A stretch of 64,000 nt of DNA from Mesorhizobium sp. CA14 (lineage in GTDB: Bacteria > Pseudomonadota > Alphaproteobacteria > Rhizobiales > Rhizobiaceae): assembly GCF_020165195.1 (NCBI RefSeq), contig NZ_JAIUHR010000001.1, forward strand, positions 186,001-250,000, given 5' to 3'. This document shows positions 8,875 through 17,398 of the stretch, one piece after another. How positions within the stretch are numbered: the stretch's first letter is position 1; each line of letters begins with the position of its first letter. A model generated the notes under the pieces. The model was not told the DNA's origin. It saw only the letters and a list, made by a program, of their open reading frames with translations, and made no database searches. The translations under genes and the position numbers were made by a program.

Positions 8875-10055
8875 TGCCAAAGCCGTCAAAGCGCATTGCC
8901 GGTATCGTGCCTTCGGGCAAGGACGGCTGGGAGGTCCATTTCGCCGCCTGGAATCGCAAGCAGGCCGGCGAAGACATCATTGTGCTCTCGGTCGGCGACC
9001 ATGATTTCGACACGCCATCGGAAACCATTGAGGCCTGCGTGAGCGCCGTGCGCGGCAGCAACCATCACTACACGCCGCTGCCCGGCCTACCGCGCCTGCG
9101 CAAGGCTATGGCCGCCGCCGCGACCGCTTGCGCCGGCATCCTCACGGAACCCGACGAGGTCATCGCCACGCCTGGCGGCCAGGCAGCGCTTTACGCCGCC
9201 GTGCAGGGCGTGCTCGACCCTGGCGACCACGCCATCGTCGTCGCGCCCTACTACGCTACCTACCCCAACACCTTCAGCGCCGCGGGCGCCAGCTTCACGG
9301 TGGTCGAGACACCGGCCGAAGATGGATTTCAACCTCGCGCGGACATGATCCGCGCCGCGCTCAAGCCCAACACGCGCGCCATCCTGATCAACACGCCGAA
9401 CAACCCGACCGGCGCCGTCTATTCGCGCGAACGGCTCGAGCAGCTGGCCGAAATCTGCAAGGAGCACGATCTCTGGCTGTTGTCGGACGAGGTCTACTGG
9501 ACGCTCGGCGGCGGCGAGCACATCTCGCCGCGCTCGCTGCCCGGCATGGCCGAGCGCACGCTGGTCATCAACTCCATGTCGAAGAGCCACGGCATGACCG
9601 GCTGGCGCATGGGCTGGCTGACCGGGCCGAAAGCGATGATCGCGCTGATGACCGATCTCAATCTGGTCACGACCTACGGCCTGCCGGCCTTCATCTCCAT
9701 CGCCTGCGCCGAGGCGCTCGAAAACCACTATGGCGTGAAGGATATCGCCGAGCGTTACGCCGCGCGGCGCACGATCTTCCTCGATGCCATACGCGGCGCC
9801 AATGAAGTCACCGTGCGCGGCTCCGAAGGCGGCATGTATGTCATGCTCGACATCTCGGCCGTCGAGCCCGACGACGAGAAATTCGCCTGGGCCCTGCTCG
9901 ATAAGGAAAAGGTCGGCGTCATGCCCGGTTCGAGCTTCGGCGAGGCCGCCGCCGGGCACATCCGCATCAGCCTCTGCCAGCCCGGACCCATTCTCAAGGA
10001 AGCAGCGCTTCGCGTTCGCCGCTTCGCCTCCAACTATCGCCGCGAGGCCGCATGA
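8874..10055 (+). CDS. PLP-dependent aminotransferase, class I/II
   Basis: A 393-residue fold-type I aminotransferase. Visible landmarks are NTPNNPTGAVYS (substrate/PLP site), the aspartate of LLSDEVYW, and the Schiff-base lysine K237 in SMSKSHGMTGWRMGW. The C-terminal Arg region is RISLCQPG. The start ATG 8874 shares one base with the stop of the methyltransferase gene, and its own stop overlaps the next ATG, so it belongs to the same four-gene unit. A role in betaine breakdown is not obvious. It might transaminate a product of an N-methylated amino acid, or a methionine-cycle keto acid, but the sequence does not settle this. Confidence 0.85.
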   Translation: MPKPSKRIAGIVPSGKDGWEVHFAAWNRKQAGEDIIVLSVGDHDFDTPSETIEACVSAVRGSNHHYTPLPGLPRLRKAMAAAATACAGILTEPDEVIATPGGQAALYAAVQGVLDPGDHAIVVAPYYATYPNTFSAAGASFTVVETPAEDGFQPRADMIRAALKPNTRAILINTPNNPTGAVYSRERLEQLAEICKEHDLWLLSDEVYWTLGGGEHISPRSLPGMAERTLVINSMSKSHGMTGWRMGWLTGPKAMIALMTDLNLVTTYGLPAFISIACAEALENHYGVKDIAERYAARRTIFLDAIRGANEVTVRGSEGGMYVMLDISAVEPDDEKFAWALLDKEKVGVMPGSSFGEAAAGHIRISLCQPGPILKEAALRVRRFASNYRREAA

Positions 10056-12499
10056 CCAGGACGATACCCGCCAAGGCCCGCGCCGTAATTATCGGCGGCG
10101 GCGTCTCCGGCTGCTCGGTCGCCTATCACCTGGCAAAGCTCGGCTGGACCGACATCGTGCTCTTGGAGCGCAAGCAGCTCACCTCAGGCACCACCTGGCA
10201 TGCGGCCGGCCTGATCGGCCAGTTGCGCGGCTCGCAGAACATGACGCGGCTGGCGAAATATTCGGCCGACCTCTACGTGAAGCTCGAGGCCGAGACCGGT
10301 GTCGGCACCGGCATGCGCCAGGTCGGCTCGATCACCGTGGCGCTGACGGAAGAGCGCAAGCACGAGATCTATCGGCAGGCTTCGCTCGCCCGCGCCTTCG
10401 ATGTCGACGTGCGCGAGATTTCGCCGCGCGAGGTCAAGGAGATGTACCCGCATCTCAACGTCTCGGATGTGGTCGGCGCCGTGCATCTGCCGCTCGACGG
10501 CCAGTGCGATCCCGCCAACATCGCCATGGCGCTGGCCAAGGGCGCGCGTCAGCGGGGTGCTACCGTCATCGAGAACGTGAAAGTCACTCAGGTTCATACC
10601 AAAAACGGCCGCGTCTCCGGCGTCTCCTGGGCGCAAGGTGAAGACCAGGGCACCATCGAGACCGACATCGTGGTCAACTGCGCCGGCATGTGGGCGCGCG
10701 AGCTTGGGCGGCAGAACGGCGTTACCATCCCGCTGCATGCCTGCGAGCATTTCTATCTGGTCACCGAGCCGATCCCCGGCCTCTCCCGTCTGCCGGTGCT
10801 GCGCGTGCCGGACGAATGCGCCTACTACAAGGAGGACGCCGGCAAGATGATGCTCGGCGCCTTCGAGCCGGTGGCGAAGCCCTGGGGCATGGACGGCATC
10901 CGCGAGGATTTCTGCTTCGACCAGTTACCCGAGGACATGGATCATTTCGAGCCCATCCTCGAAATGGGCGTCAACCGCATGCCGATGCTGGGCACCGCCG
11001 GCATCCACACCTTCTTCAACGGTCCCGAGAGCTTTACCCCTGACGACCGCTACTATCTCGGCGAGGCGCCCGAGCTTTCCGGCTACTGGATGGCGACCGG
11101 CTATAATTCGATCGGCATCGTCTCCTCCGGCGGCGCCGGCATGGCGCTGGCGCAATGGATCAATGACGGCGAGGCGCCCTTCGATCTGTGGGAAGTCGAC
11201 ATCCGCCGCGCCCAGCCTTTCCAGAAGAACCGCCGCTACCTCAAGGAGCGCGTGTCCGAAACGCTCGGCCTGCTCTATGCCGACCATTTTCCCTACCGCC
11301 AGATGGCGACCTCGCGCGGCGTGCGCCGCTCGCCCTTGCACGAGCACCTGAAGGCGCGCGGCGCCGTCTTCGGCGAGGTGGCGGGTTGGGAGCGCGCCAA
11401 CTGGTTCGCCCGCGAAGGCCAGGAGCGCGAATACCGCTATTCCTGGAAGCGGCAGAACTGGTTCGACAACCAGCGCGACGAGCATCTCGCGGTGCGCAAC
11501 GGCGTCGGCCTGTTCGACATGACCTCCTTCGGCAAGATCCGCATAGAAGGCCGCGATGCCTGCGCCTTCCTGCAGCGGCTCTGCGCCAATGACATGGACG
11601 TGGCGCCGGGCAAGATCGTCTACACGCAGATGCTCAACCAGCGCGGCGGCATCGAGAGCGACCTCACCGTGACGCGGCTTTCGGAAACGGCCTATTTCCT
11701 GGTCGTGCCCGGCGCTACGCTGCAGCGTGATCTCGCCTGGTTGCGCAAGCACGTCGCTGACGAGTTCGTCGTCATCACCGACGTCACCGCGGCCGAAGCC
11801 GTGATCTGCGTCATGGGTCCGGAGGCGCGAAAACTGATCCAGAAGGTCAGCCCGAACGATTTTTCCAACGAGACCAATCCGTTCGGCACCTTTCAGGAGA
11901 TCGAGATCGGGATGGGTCTCGCCCGCGCCCACCGCGTCACCTATGTCGGCGAGCTTGGCTGGGAACTCTATGTCTCGACCGAGCAGGCGGCCCATGTTTT
12001 CGAGGCGATCGCTGAGGCCGGCGCCGATGTCGGCCTGAAACTCTGCGGCCTGCATACGCTCGATTCCTGCCGCATCGAAAAGGCCTTCCGCCATTTCGGC
12101 CACGACATCACCGACGAGGACAATGTGCTGGAGGCGGGCCTCGGATTTGCGGTGAAGACGAGCAAAGCCGGCTTCATCGGCCGCGACGCTGTGCTCAGGA
12201 GGAAGGAAGCCGGCCTGTCACGCCGGCTGGTGCAGTTCCGCCTGAAGGACCCGCAGCCCCTGCTCTTCCACAACGAGGCCATCCTGCGCGACGGCAAGAT
12301 CGTCGGCCCGATCACATCAGGCAATTACGGCCACCATCTCGGCGGCGCGATCGGGCTTGGCTATGTACCTTGCCAAGGCGAGAGCGAAGCGGATGTGCTG
12401 GGCTCGTCCTACGAGGTCGAGATCGCCGGCGAGCGCTTCGCCGCGGAAGCATCGCTGAAGCCGATGTATGATCCTAAGGCGGAACGGGTGAGGATGTAG
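10052..12499 (+). CDS. Dimethylglycine/sarcosine dehydrogenase-like flavoprotein with GcvT domain (paralog 2)
   Basis: An 815-residue protein with the same architecture as the gene at 5525: an N-terminal FAD fold (VIIGGGVSGCS, residues about 12-22), the flavinylation motif TSGTTWHAAGLIGQLRGS, and a C-terminal folate-binding aminomethyltransferase domain (VTYVGELGWELYV, LHTLDSCRIEKAFRHFG). The region after the flavin motif is closer to classical dimethylglycine and sarcosine dehydrogenases than that of paralog 1. It would oxidise dimethylglycine to sarcosine in the cytoplasm and deliver methylene-THF. It is the last gene of the unit, and a three-hairpin repeat follows 10 bases after the stop. 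Confidence 0.88.
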   Translation: MTRTIPAKARAVIIGGGVSGCSVAYHLAKLGWTDIVLLERKQLTSGTTWHAAGLIGQLRGSQNMTRLAKYSADLYVKLEAETGVGTGMRQVGSITVALTEERKHEIYRQASLARAFDVDVREISPREVKEMYPHLNVSDVVGAVHLPLDGQCDPANIAMALAKGARQRGATVIENVKVTQVHTKNGRVSGVSWAQGEDQGTIETDIVVNCAGMWARELGRQNGVTIPLHACEHFYLVTEPIPGLSRLPVLRVPDECAYYKEDAGKMMLGAFEPVAKPWGMDGIREDFCFDQLPEDMDHFEPILEMGVNRMPMLGTAGIHTFFNGPESFTPDDRYYLGEAPELSGYWMATGYNSIGIVSSGGAGMALAQWINDGEAPFDLWEVDIRRAQPFQKNRRYLKERVSETLGLLYADHFPYRQMATSRGVRRSPLHEHLKARGAVFGEVAGWERANWFAREGQEREYRYSWKRQNWFDNQRDEHLAVRNGVGLFDMTSFGKIRIEGRDACAFLQRLCANDMDVAPGKIVYTQMLNQRGGIESDLTVTRLSETAYFLVVPGATLQRDLAWLRKHVADEFVVITDVTAAEAVICVMGPEARKLIQKVSPNDFSNETNPFGTFQEIEIGMGLARAHRVTYVGELGWELYVSTEQAAHVFEAIAEAGADVGLKLCGLHTLDSCRIEKAFRHFGHDITDEDNVLEAGLGFAVKTSKAGFIGRDAVLRRKEAGLSRRLVQFRLKDPQPLLFHNEAILRDGKIVGPITSGNYGHHLGGAIGLGYVPCQGESEADVLGSSYEVEIAGERFAAEASLKPMYDPKAERVRM

Positions 12500-12509
12500 C
12501 GCAAGTTCC

Positions 12510-12633
12510 CTTCTCCCCGTTCAACGGGGAGAAGGTGCCCGAAGGGCGGATGAGGGGCAGCGCCAGCCTCTCGCAAGCTCGCGCTGCCCCTCATCTGGCT
12601 GCCGCCATCTTCTCCCCGTTGAACGGGGAGAAG
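12510..12633. repeat. Three-hairpin composite repeat between convergent genes
   Basis: Two near-identical 25-base palindromes of the form CTTCTCCCCGTT-N-AACGGGGAGAAG (12510-12534 and 12609-12633) flank a 14-base-arm hairpin, GATGAGGGGCAGCG (12549-12562) with CGCTGCCCCTCATC (12582-12595). The element fills the space between two convergent genes and could terminate both. A related palindrome lies at 55502-55524. It resembles REP/BIME-like composite repeats. Confidence 0.75.
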
Positions 12634-12643
12634 AGAGATAACC

Positions 12644-13231
12644 TCAAAAACGCTCCAGCCTCGTCCTTACCTTCACCAGGAACGCCGCCCGGCTCTTCGG
12701 CGTCGAGGAATCCATCAAATAGTGCGCGAGGAAAAACGTCTTGCAGCGCGTGGCGCACAGGGCCCGCATGCCGCGTAAAATCGTCTTGCGTCCCGGCTGG
12801 CCGACGACCACGCTCCACCAGGTCGGCGCGCCGCAGGTGGTGATAACGCCGACTTTGGTGACGTGCCGCATCAGCGACGTGATCCGCCCCTTGCCGGCCG
12901 GCAGCTTGAAGGCGATGTCGGTGGCCCAGACCCGGTCGAACCAGCCCTTCAGCATCGCCGGCAACCCGTACCACCAGGTCGGATAGATGAAGAGAATCGC
13001 CTGCGCCCATTCCAGAAGTTCGAAATGTGGCTTGAGCGCCGGATCTTCCGGCGCGCGATCATTGTAGAAGCGCCGCTCCTCGCAGCTCATCACCGGATCG
13101 AAACTCTCGGCATAGAGGTCGAGCAGCCGCACGTCCCAGCCCCGTCCTTTCAGCACCTCCACCGCCACGTCGCGGATCGCCGCGCAATAGCTTTCCGGCA
13201 CCGGGTGGCAATAGACCACCAGCACGCGCAT
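12644..13231 (-). CDS. Flavodoxin-fold NAD(P)H oxidoreductase (quinone reductase family), copy 2
   Basis: A 195-residue protein of the NQO/KefF/MdaB type. It begins VLVVYCHPVPES, the phosphate-binding loop of the fold, and has the FMN/FAD-contacting block IYPTWWYGLPAMLKGWFDRV near residue 85. The family reduces quinones or related acceptors by two electrons with a bound flavin. The start ATG 13231 overlaps the stop of the related gene upstream. The two proteins share length and plan and probably arose by tandem duplication, perhaps acting as a heterodimer. They close a seven-gene operon with an importer and an amidohydrolase. A longer open frame to 13888 merely reads through the neighbour in another frame. 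Confidence 0.8.
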   Translation of the reverse strand: MRVLVVYCHPVPESYCAAIRDVAVEVLKGRGWDVRLLDLYAESFDPVMSCEERRFYNDRAPEDPALKPHFELLEWAQAILFIYPTWWYGLPAMLKGWFDRVWATDIAFKLPAGKGRITSLMRHVTKVGVITTCGAPTWWSVVVGQPGRKTILRGMRALCATRCKTFFLAHYLMDSSTPKSRAAFLVKVRTRLERF

Positions 13232-13812
13232 CAGAAGGCGTCCATCGTGGCGGCGACCTTCGCCATGAAGGCGTTGCGCGTCTCGCCGGTCGAAAGGTTC
13301 ATCGAATAATGCGCAAGATAGGAGACGGGAGCGCCTGGTTTGATGGTCGCCCGCAGCATGCGCTTGACGATCTTGCGCGGCGGGTCGCCCATCAGCATTG
13401 CGCGAAAGCGGCTGCCGCCATAGGTGGTGATGGCCGCGAGCTTGCGGATGTTGTGCAGCGTCGGCTGCACCTTGCCGTCGACCAGCTTGAACGACACGCC
13501 GGGCAGGAAGACGCGGTCGAAGAAACCTTTCAGGATCGCCGGATAGCCGTAATTCCAGACCGGAAAAGACAGCACCAGCGCTTCTGCATTCTTCAGCCTT
13601 TCGACATAGCCGGCGACCGCGTCGTCCGGCCCGCGCGGGTCGTGGTAGCCGAGCCGCTCGGCGCGCGTCATCCGCGGATCGAAATCCTCGGCATAGAGGT
13701 CGCAGTCGTCGACCGCATGCCCGCCCGCGGCGAGCCGCTCGACGATCGTCTTGTGCAGGCCGGCGTTGAAGCTGGTCTCCACCGGATGAGCGAAGAGCAC
13801 CAGGATTTTCAT
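13231..13812 (-). CDS. Flavodoxin-fold NAD(P)H oxidoreductase (quinone reductase family), copy 1
   Basis: A 193-residue protein starting at ATG 13812, which overlaps the TGA of the FAD oxidase gene. It opens with KILVLFAHPVETSFN, the nucleotide/flavin loop, and carries LSFPVWNYGYPAILKGFFDRVF, the conserved aromatic flavin contact block. It is colinear with the downstream gene, with aromatic residues replaced (WWYGLP against WNYGYP), so the two may have different acceptors. It is likely cytoplasmic. Together with the FAD oxidase upstream, it could handle electrons or quinone-like intermediates of the pathway served by the operon. Confidence 0.8.
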   Translation of the reverse strand: MKILVLFAHPVETSFNAGLHKTIVERLAAGGHAVDDCDLYAEDFDPRMTRAERLGYHDPRGPDDAVAGYVERLKNAEALVLSFPVWNYGYPAILKGFFDRVFLPGVSFKLVDGKVQPTLHNIRKLAAITTYGGSRFRAMLMGDPPRKIVKRMLRATIKPGAPVSYLAHYSMNLSTGETRNAFMAKVAATMDAF

Positions 13813-15212
13813 CAACCAGCCTTTTGCAGGCCCTTGAACAGGTACGTCCGGCCGGAGTGATAATCATAGCCCGGGTTTTCCCAAGCAATCATCTTGCCGG
13901 GATTGAGCAGCCCTTGCGGATCGGTCTCACGCTTGAAGGCGAGCTGGATCTCGTCGGTCTGCTTCATACCGCCCTCTTCCAGCGTGTAGCGGTGCGGATT
14001 GAAGATCCAGCAGCCATTGTCCTCATGGATGCGGATGATCTCGTCGAGCCGCTCTTCCGTGGTGTAGCGGACCAGTGGCAGGCCGGCGGCGCCGATCGCG
14101 CCATCGAAGCGGATGAATTCGAGATGCGCTGGCACCTCATCGCCGAAGCGGTCGACCATCGCCTTGACGTGCGCAAGGTGATCCGGCGACGGATAGCGCG
14201 CCTGCAGATAGGTGATCGTCGGATCGACCCTGATGGCGCGCAGCGTCGTGTGGTTCCAGGTCAGCTCATAGGCCGGCGGCAATCCCCTCAGGTCGGTCTC
14301 GAGGTCAGCCCTGAAGACGATTTCGCCTTTGCTGGCCCGGACAAACGCAAGGAATGCGTCCATCGCATGCGGAGCGATCATGCACACCACGATGCTCTGT
14401 TCGCGCCGGAAGAACTTCTGGTGCCGTTTGAAATAATCGTAAGGGATGGGCGCCGAAATCGGCGTGATCAGCTTTGCCAGAATGCCGTCCTGCATGGCGA
14501 GGTCGTTGCCGAAGCCGGCCGCGTCCATGAAATCGTCGAAACCGACGATGACGTCGATCCAGTCGTAGGAAGCCGTCAGCGGCATCTCGACCTCGGTGAT
14601 GATACCATTGGTACCATAGGCGTGCATGACCTTGAGCACATCCTCGCCGGTGAGTTCCATGACACGGGGCTCGGCCTCCATCGTCACGGTCCTCAGCCGG
14701 ATGACGTTGCCCAGGTCGCGCAAGCCGCCCCAGCGGATCGAGCCGACGCCGCCGGAGCCGCCGGCCACGAAGCCGCCGACCGAAGCGGTATTGTAAGTCG
14801 ATGGCGACATGCGCAGCTCCTGTCCGGAATGCGCCCGCGTCGCCTTGTCGATGTCGGCCAGCACCGCGCCCGGCCCGGTCACCACACGCCCCGGCGCGAT
14901 CGTCTTGATCTCGTTCATCTCGGCAAGGTTAAGCACCACGCCGCCCGATAGCGGCATCGCCTGCCCGTAATTGCCGGTGCCGCTGCCGCGCGGCGTCACC
15001 GGGACGCCGCGGCGGTGGCAGGCGGCGAGCACGCGGATCACCTCGCTCTCATTCTTCGGCGTGACGATCAGGTCGCCGGTTATATGGTCGAGCTGCTTCT
15101 TGAGCACCGGACTGTACCAGTAGAAGTCGCGACTCTTCTGCTGGACGATCGCCGGATGGTCGTCGACCTTGATCCCGTCGAGATCGCGCTTCAGCGCTGC
15201 GATATCCATCAT
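13812..15212 (-). CDS. FAD-binding oxidase of the GlcD/PCMH type
   Basis: A 466-residue flavoprotein. The N-terminal PCMH-type FAD domain has VTPRGSGTGNYGQAMPLSGG and the second FAD block SVGGFVAGGSGGVGSIRWGGLRD without a covalent-attachment His or Cys. The C-terminus carries an oxidase substrate domain ending with QGLLNPGKMIAW, the family's usual final block. Such enzymes oxidise hydroxy acids or similar alcohols. The start ATG 15212 overlaps the amidohydrolase stop. A GTG at 15215 and an ATG at 15209 are alternatives. Its place between the amidohydrolase and the two flavodoxin-fold proteins suggests that it oxidises a product of the hydrolase. The actual substrate is unknown. Confidence 0.82.
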   Translation of the reverse strand: MMDIAALKRDLDGIKVDDHPAIVQQKSRDFYWYSPVLKKQLDHITGDLIVTPKNESEVIRVLAACHRRGVPVTPRGSGTGNYGQAMPLSGGVVLNLAEMNEIKTIAPGRVVTGPGAVLADIDKATRAHSGQELRMSPSTYNTASVGGFVAGGSGGVGSIRWGGLRDLGNVIRLRTVTMEAEPRVMELTGEDVLKVMHAYGTNGIITEVEMPLTASYDWIDVIVGFDDFMDAAGFGNDLAMQDGILAKLITPISAPIPYDYFKRHQKFFRREQSIVVCMIAPHAMDAFLAFVRASKGEIVFRADLETDLRGLPPAYELTWNHTTLRAIRVDPTITYLQARYPSPDHLAHVKAMVDRFGDEVPAHLEFIRFDGAIGAAGLPLVRYTTEERLDEIIRIHEDNGCWIFNPHRYTLEEGGMKQTDEIQLAFKRETDPQGLLNPGKMIAWENPGYDYHSGRTYLFKGLQKAG

Positions 15213-16510
15213 CACACCATCAATTCGTCGAGTTCAGCATAGTCGGGCAGTTGGCGTTCGATCGCCATGCCCTCGCGCACCACGATGCGATCCGATTCGG
15301 GCCGCGACAGCAATTCGGTCCAGCTGCGTCCCTTGAAGACGATGAAATCGGCTGAGCCGCCGACGGCCAGCGTGCCGGCGCCTTCGAGCCGCATCACCTC
15401 TGCCGGCGTTGCCGCCACCGCCCTGGGCCAGTCGCCGACCGGATGGTCGAAATGCAGGATGCGCGTCGCCATGCGGTAGACCTCAAGCATATCGAGATCG
15501 CCATAGGCGTAGAACGGATCGCGCGTGTTGTCGGAAGCGACCGCCACCTTGATGCCGCGCGCCTTCATCTCGTGCAGCAGCGTCACGCCGCGCCAACGCG
15601 GGGTGGTGTGATTGTTGCGGCGGTCCTGCAGATAGAGATTGCACATCGGCAGCGACACCACGGCGAGCCGCGCCTTCGCCACCTTGTCCAGCGTGTCCAG
15701 CACCTCGAGGTCCGGCTGGCGCGAGAGCGAGCAGCAATGGCCGACCAGGATGTTGCCCTCGAAACCGTTCCACAGCGACGCCTCGGCGATCTTCTTCAGC
15801 GAGATGGCCGCGACGTCGTCGGTCTCGTCGGCATGGAAGTCGAGATCGAGCCCGTGCTTAATCGCCTGGGCGAACACCTGATCGAGCAGTTCCTCGAGGT
15901 CGGGCACCATATAGGTGACGACGCCGAGCACGCCCTTGGCCGCGGCGACGCGCTTCGCCAACCCCTCGAACCAAGCCTTGTCGCGCACGCCTTCGATGCC
16001 GAGCAGGCAGGCTGCCTGAACCTCGATGCGCCCGCGCCATTTTTCTCGCATCGTTTCGAACACCGGCCAGGAGATCTCCTCCTGCGGCGGCACGCTGTCG
16101 AGATGCGTGCGCACGGCCTTGGTGCCGTGCGCATAGGCTGAGCGCAGCGAGAAATCCATGCGGCGCGCGACATCTTCAGCGCTCCAGCGCGCGGCGCGGT
16201 CTGCGCCGGTGGCATTGAGCGCGCCCATGAAGGTGCCGTCTGGATTGGGTTTCCGCGGCCAGATATGGCCCTTGTCGATATGAGTGTGGCAATCGACGAA
16301 ACACGGCAGCACGATGCGGCCGGCAAGATCGATCGCGTTGGGCTGCGACTTCGACTTGGCATGGGCGACGATGCTCGCGATCTTGCCGTCGGCGACGGCC
16401 AGCTCAGCCAGTGCGAAACCGTCCGCGTCGAACGGTGCTGCAAGGCCGGGCGTCAGCGACCGATGAACACGGGCATTGGCAAGCCGGTAGGAACCAGAGG
16501 CAGGTATCAA
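15212..16510 (-). CDS. CodA-like amidohydrolase (cytosine deaminase family)
   Basis: A 432-residue metal-dependent amidohydrolase. Metal ligands appear as the HxH pair in DCHTHIDKGH, the His of DFHADE and the Asp of VASDNTRDPFY, all at positions matching bacterial cytosine deaminase. The catalytic Glu follows the third ligand (HADE). The stretch corresponding to FPQEG of E. coli CodA, whose Gln contacts cytosine, reads LLGIEG here, so the substrate is probably not cytosine. TTG 16510 is chosen as start because an AAGAGGA ribosome-binding site sits just upstream. The gene is 36 bases downstream of an ABC permease, so the imported compound is likely its substrate. Deamination or ring opening of a cyclic amidine or pyrimidine is possible. 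Confidence 0.8.
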   Translation of the reverse strand: MIPASGSYRLANARVHRSLTPGLAAPFDADGFALAELAVADGKIASIVAHAKSKSQPNAIDLAGRIVLPCFVDCHTHIDKGHIWPRKPNPDGTFMGALNATGADRAARWSAEDVARRMDFSLRSAYAHGTKAVRTHLDSVPPQEEISWPVFETMREKWRGRIEVQAACLLGIEGVRDKAWFEGLAKRVAAAKGVLGVVTYMVPDLEELLDQVFAQAIKHGLDLDFHADETDDVAAISLKKIAEASLWNGFEGNILVGHCCSLSRQPDLEVLDTLDKVAKARLAVVSLPMCNLYLQDRRNNHTTPRWRGVTLLHEMKARGIKVAVASDNTRDPFYAYGDLDMLEVYRMATRILHFDHPVGDWPRAVAATPAEVMRLEGAGTLAVGGSADFIVFKGRSWTELLSRPESDRIVVREGMAIERQLPDYAELDELMV

Positions 16511-16546
16511 GATCTGGTCCTCTTCGCGATTTTCCGTGGTACCACC

Positions 16547-17398
16547 CTAGCGCTCCTGTTTCAGCGCGCTCTCGTGCCAGCGGCGCAGGATGAGATGCGA
16601 CACCAGCGACAGCACCAGGAAGATCAGGATGCCGGTGAGCGAGATCAGGATCAGCGCCGCGAACAGGCGCGGCGCGTTGAGCCGGTAGCCGGCCTCGATG
16701 ATGCGGGACGCGAGCCCGGACGACTGCCCCTGCGCGCCGGCGACGAATTCCGCCACCACCGCGCCGATCAGCGACAGGCCGCCGGCGATCTTCAGCCCGC
16801 CGAGGAAATAAGGCATCGCCGCCGGCAGCCGCAGATAGCGCAATTGCTGCCAGCGCGTCGCGCCGTTGAGCTTGAACAAGTCGCGTAAGTTTCGGTCGAC
16901 CGAATTCAGCCCGAGCGTGGTGTTGGAGAGGATCGGAAAAAAGGCGACGATCCAGGCGCACAGCAGCAGTTTGACGGTCTGATTGTCCACATAGATGTTG
17001 ATCAACGGGAAGATGGCGACGATCGGCGTCACCTGCAGCACGATGGCGAAGGGGAAGAACGACATCTCCACCCATTTCGACTGCGCGAACAGCACCGCCA
17101 GCCCGACGCCGCCGATGACGGCGAGCAGCAGACTGAGGAAGGTGATCCTGAGCGTCACCAGCAGCGAGGAGAACAGCAGTCCGGCATCGCTGTGCAGCGT
17201 CTGCAGCACCACGCCCGGCCGCGGCAGGATATATTGCGGGATCGCGTTCCACACGCAGATGCGGTCCCACAGCACGATCGCCAGCACCATGATCGCCAGC
17301 GGCAGCACCCATTTGCCGATGCGCTCCAGCCGCTCCTGGCGGGCGCGGCGCGCCTCTTCCGGATCGAGCGTCAGGACATTGTCTTCAATGGCCGTCAT
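16547..17398 (-). CDS. ABC transporter permease (SsuC/TauC/ThiX-like)
   Basis: A 283-residue inner-membrane protein with about six hydrophobic segments and the EAA-type cytoplasmic loop for contacting the ATPase (LFKLNGATRWQQLRYLRLPAAMPYFLGGLKI). It belongs to the permease family serving sulfonates, taurine, nitrate and pyrimidine precursors. ATG 17398 lies inside the 3' end of the ATPase gene. A longer open frame continues upstream but would run fully across that gene. It works with the adjacent ATPase and NMT1/THI5-type binding protein as one importer. Confidence 0.88.
   Translation of the reverse strand: MTAIEDNVLTLDPEEARRARQERLERIGKWVLPLAIMVLAIVLWDRICVWNAIPQYILPRPGVVLQTLHSDAGLLFSSLLVTLRITFLSLLLAVIGGVGLAVLFAQSKWVEMSFFPFAIVLQVTPIVAIFPLINIYVDNQTVKLLLCAWIVAFFPILSNTTLGLNSVDRNLRDLFKLNGATRWQQLRYLRLPAAMPYFLGGLKIAGGLSLIGAVVAEFVAGAQGQSSGLASRIIEAGYRLNAPRLFAALILISLTGILIFLVLSLVSHLILRRWHESALKQER

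Noticed and set aside
12644..13888. A 414-codon minus-strand frame that would fuse extra sequence to the quinone reductase-like gene
   Set aside because: The upstream part lies out of frame over the neighbouring reductase gene. The ATG at 13231 with a four-base overlap explains the true start.
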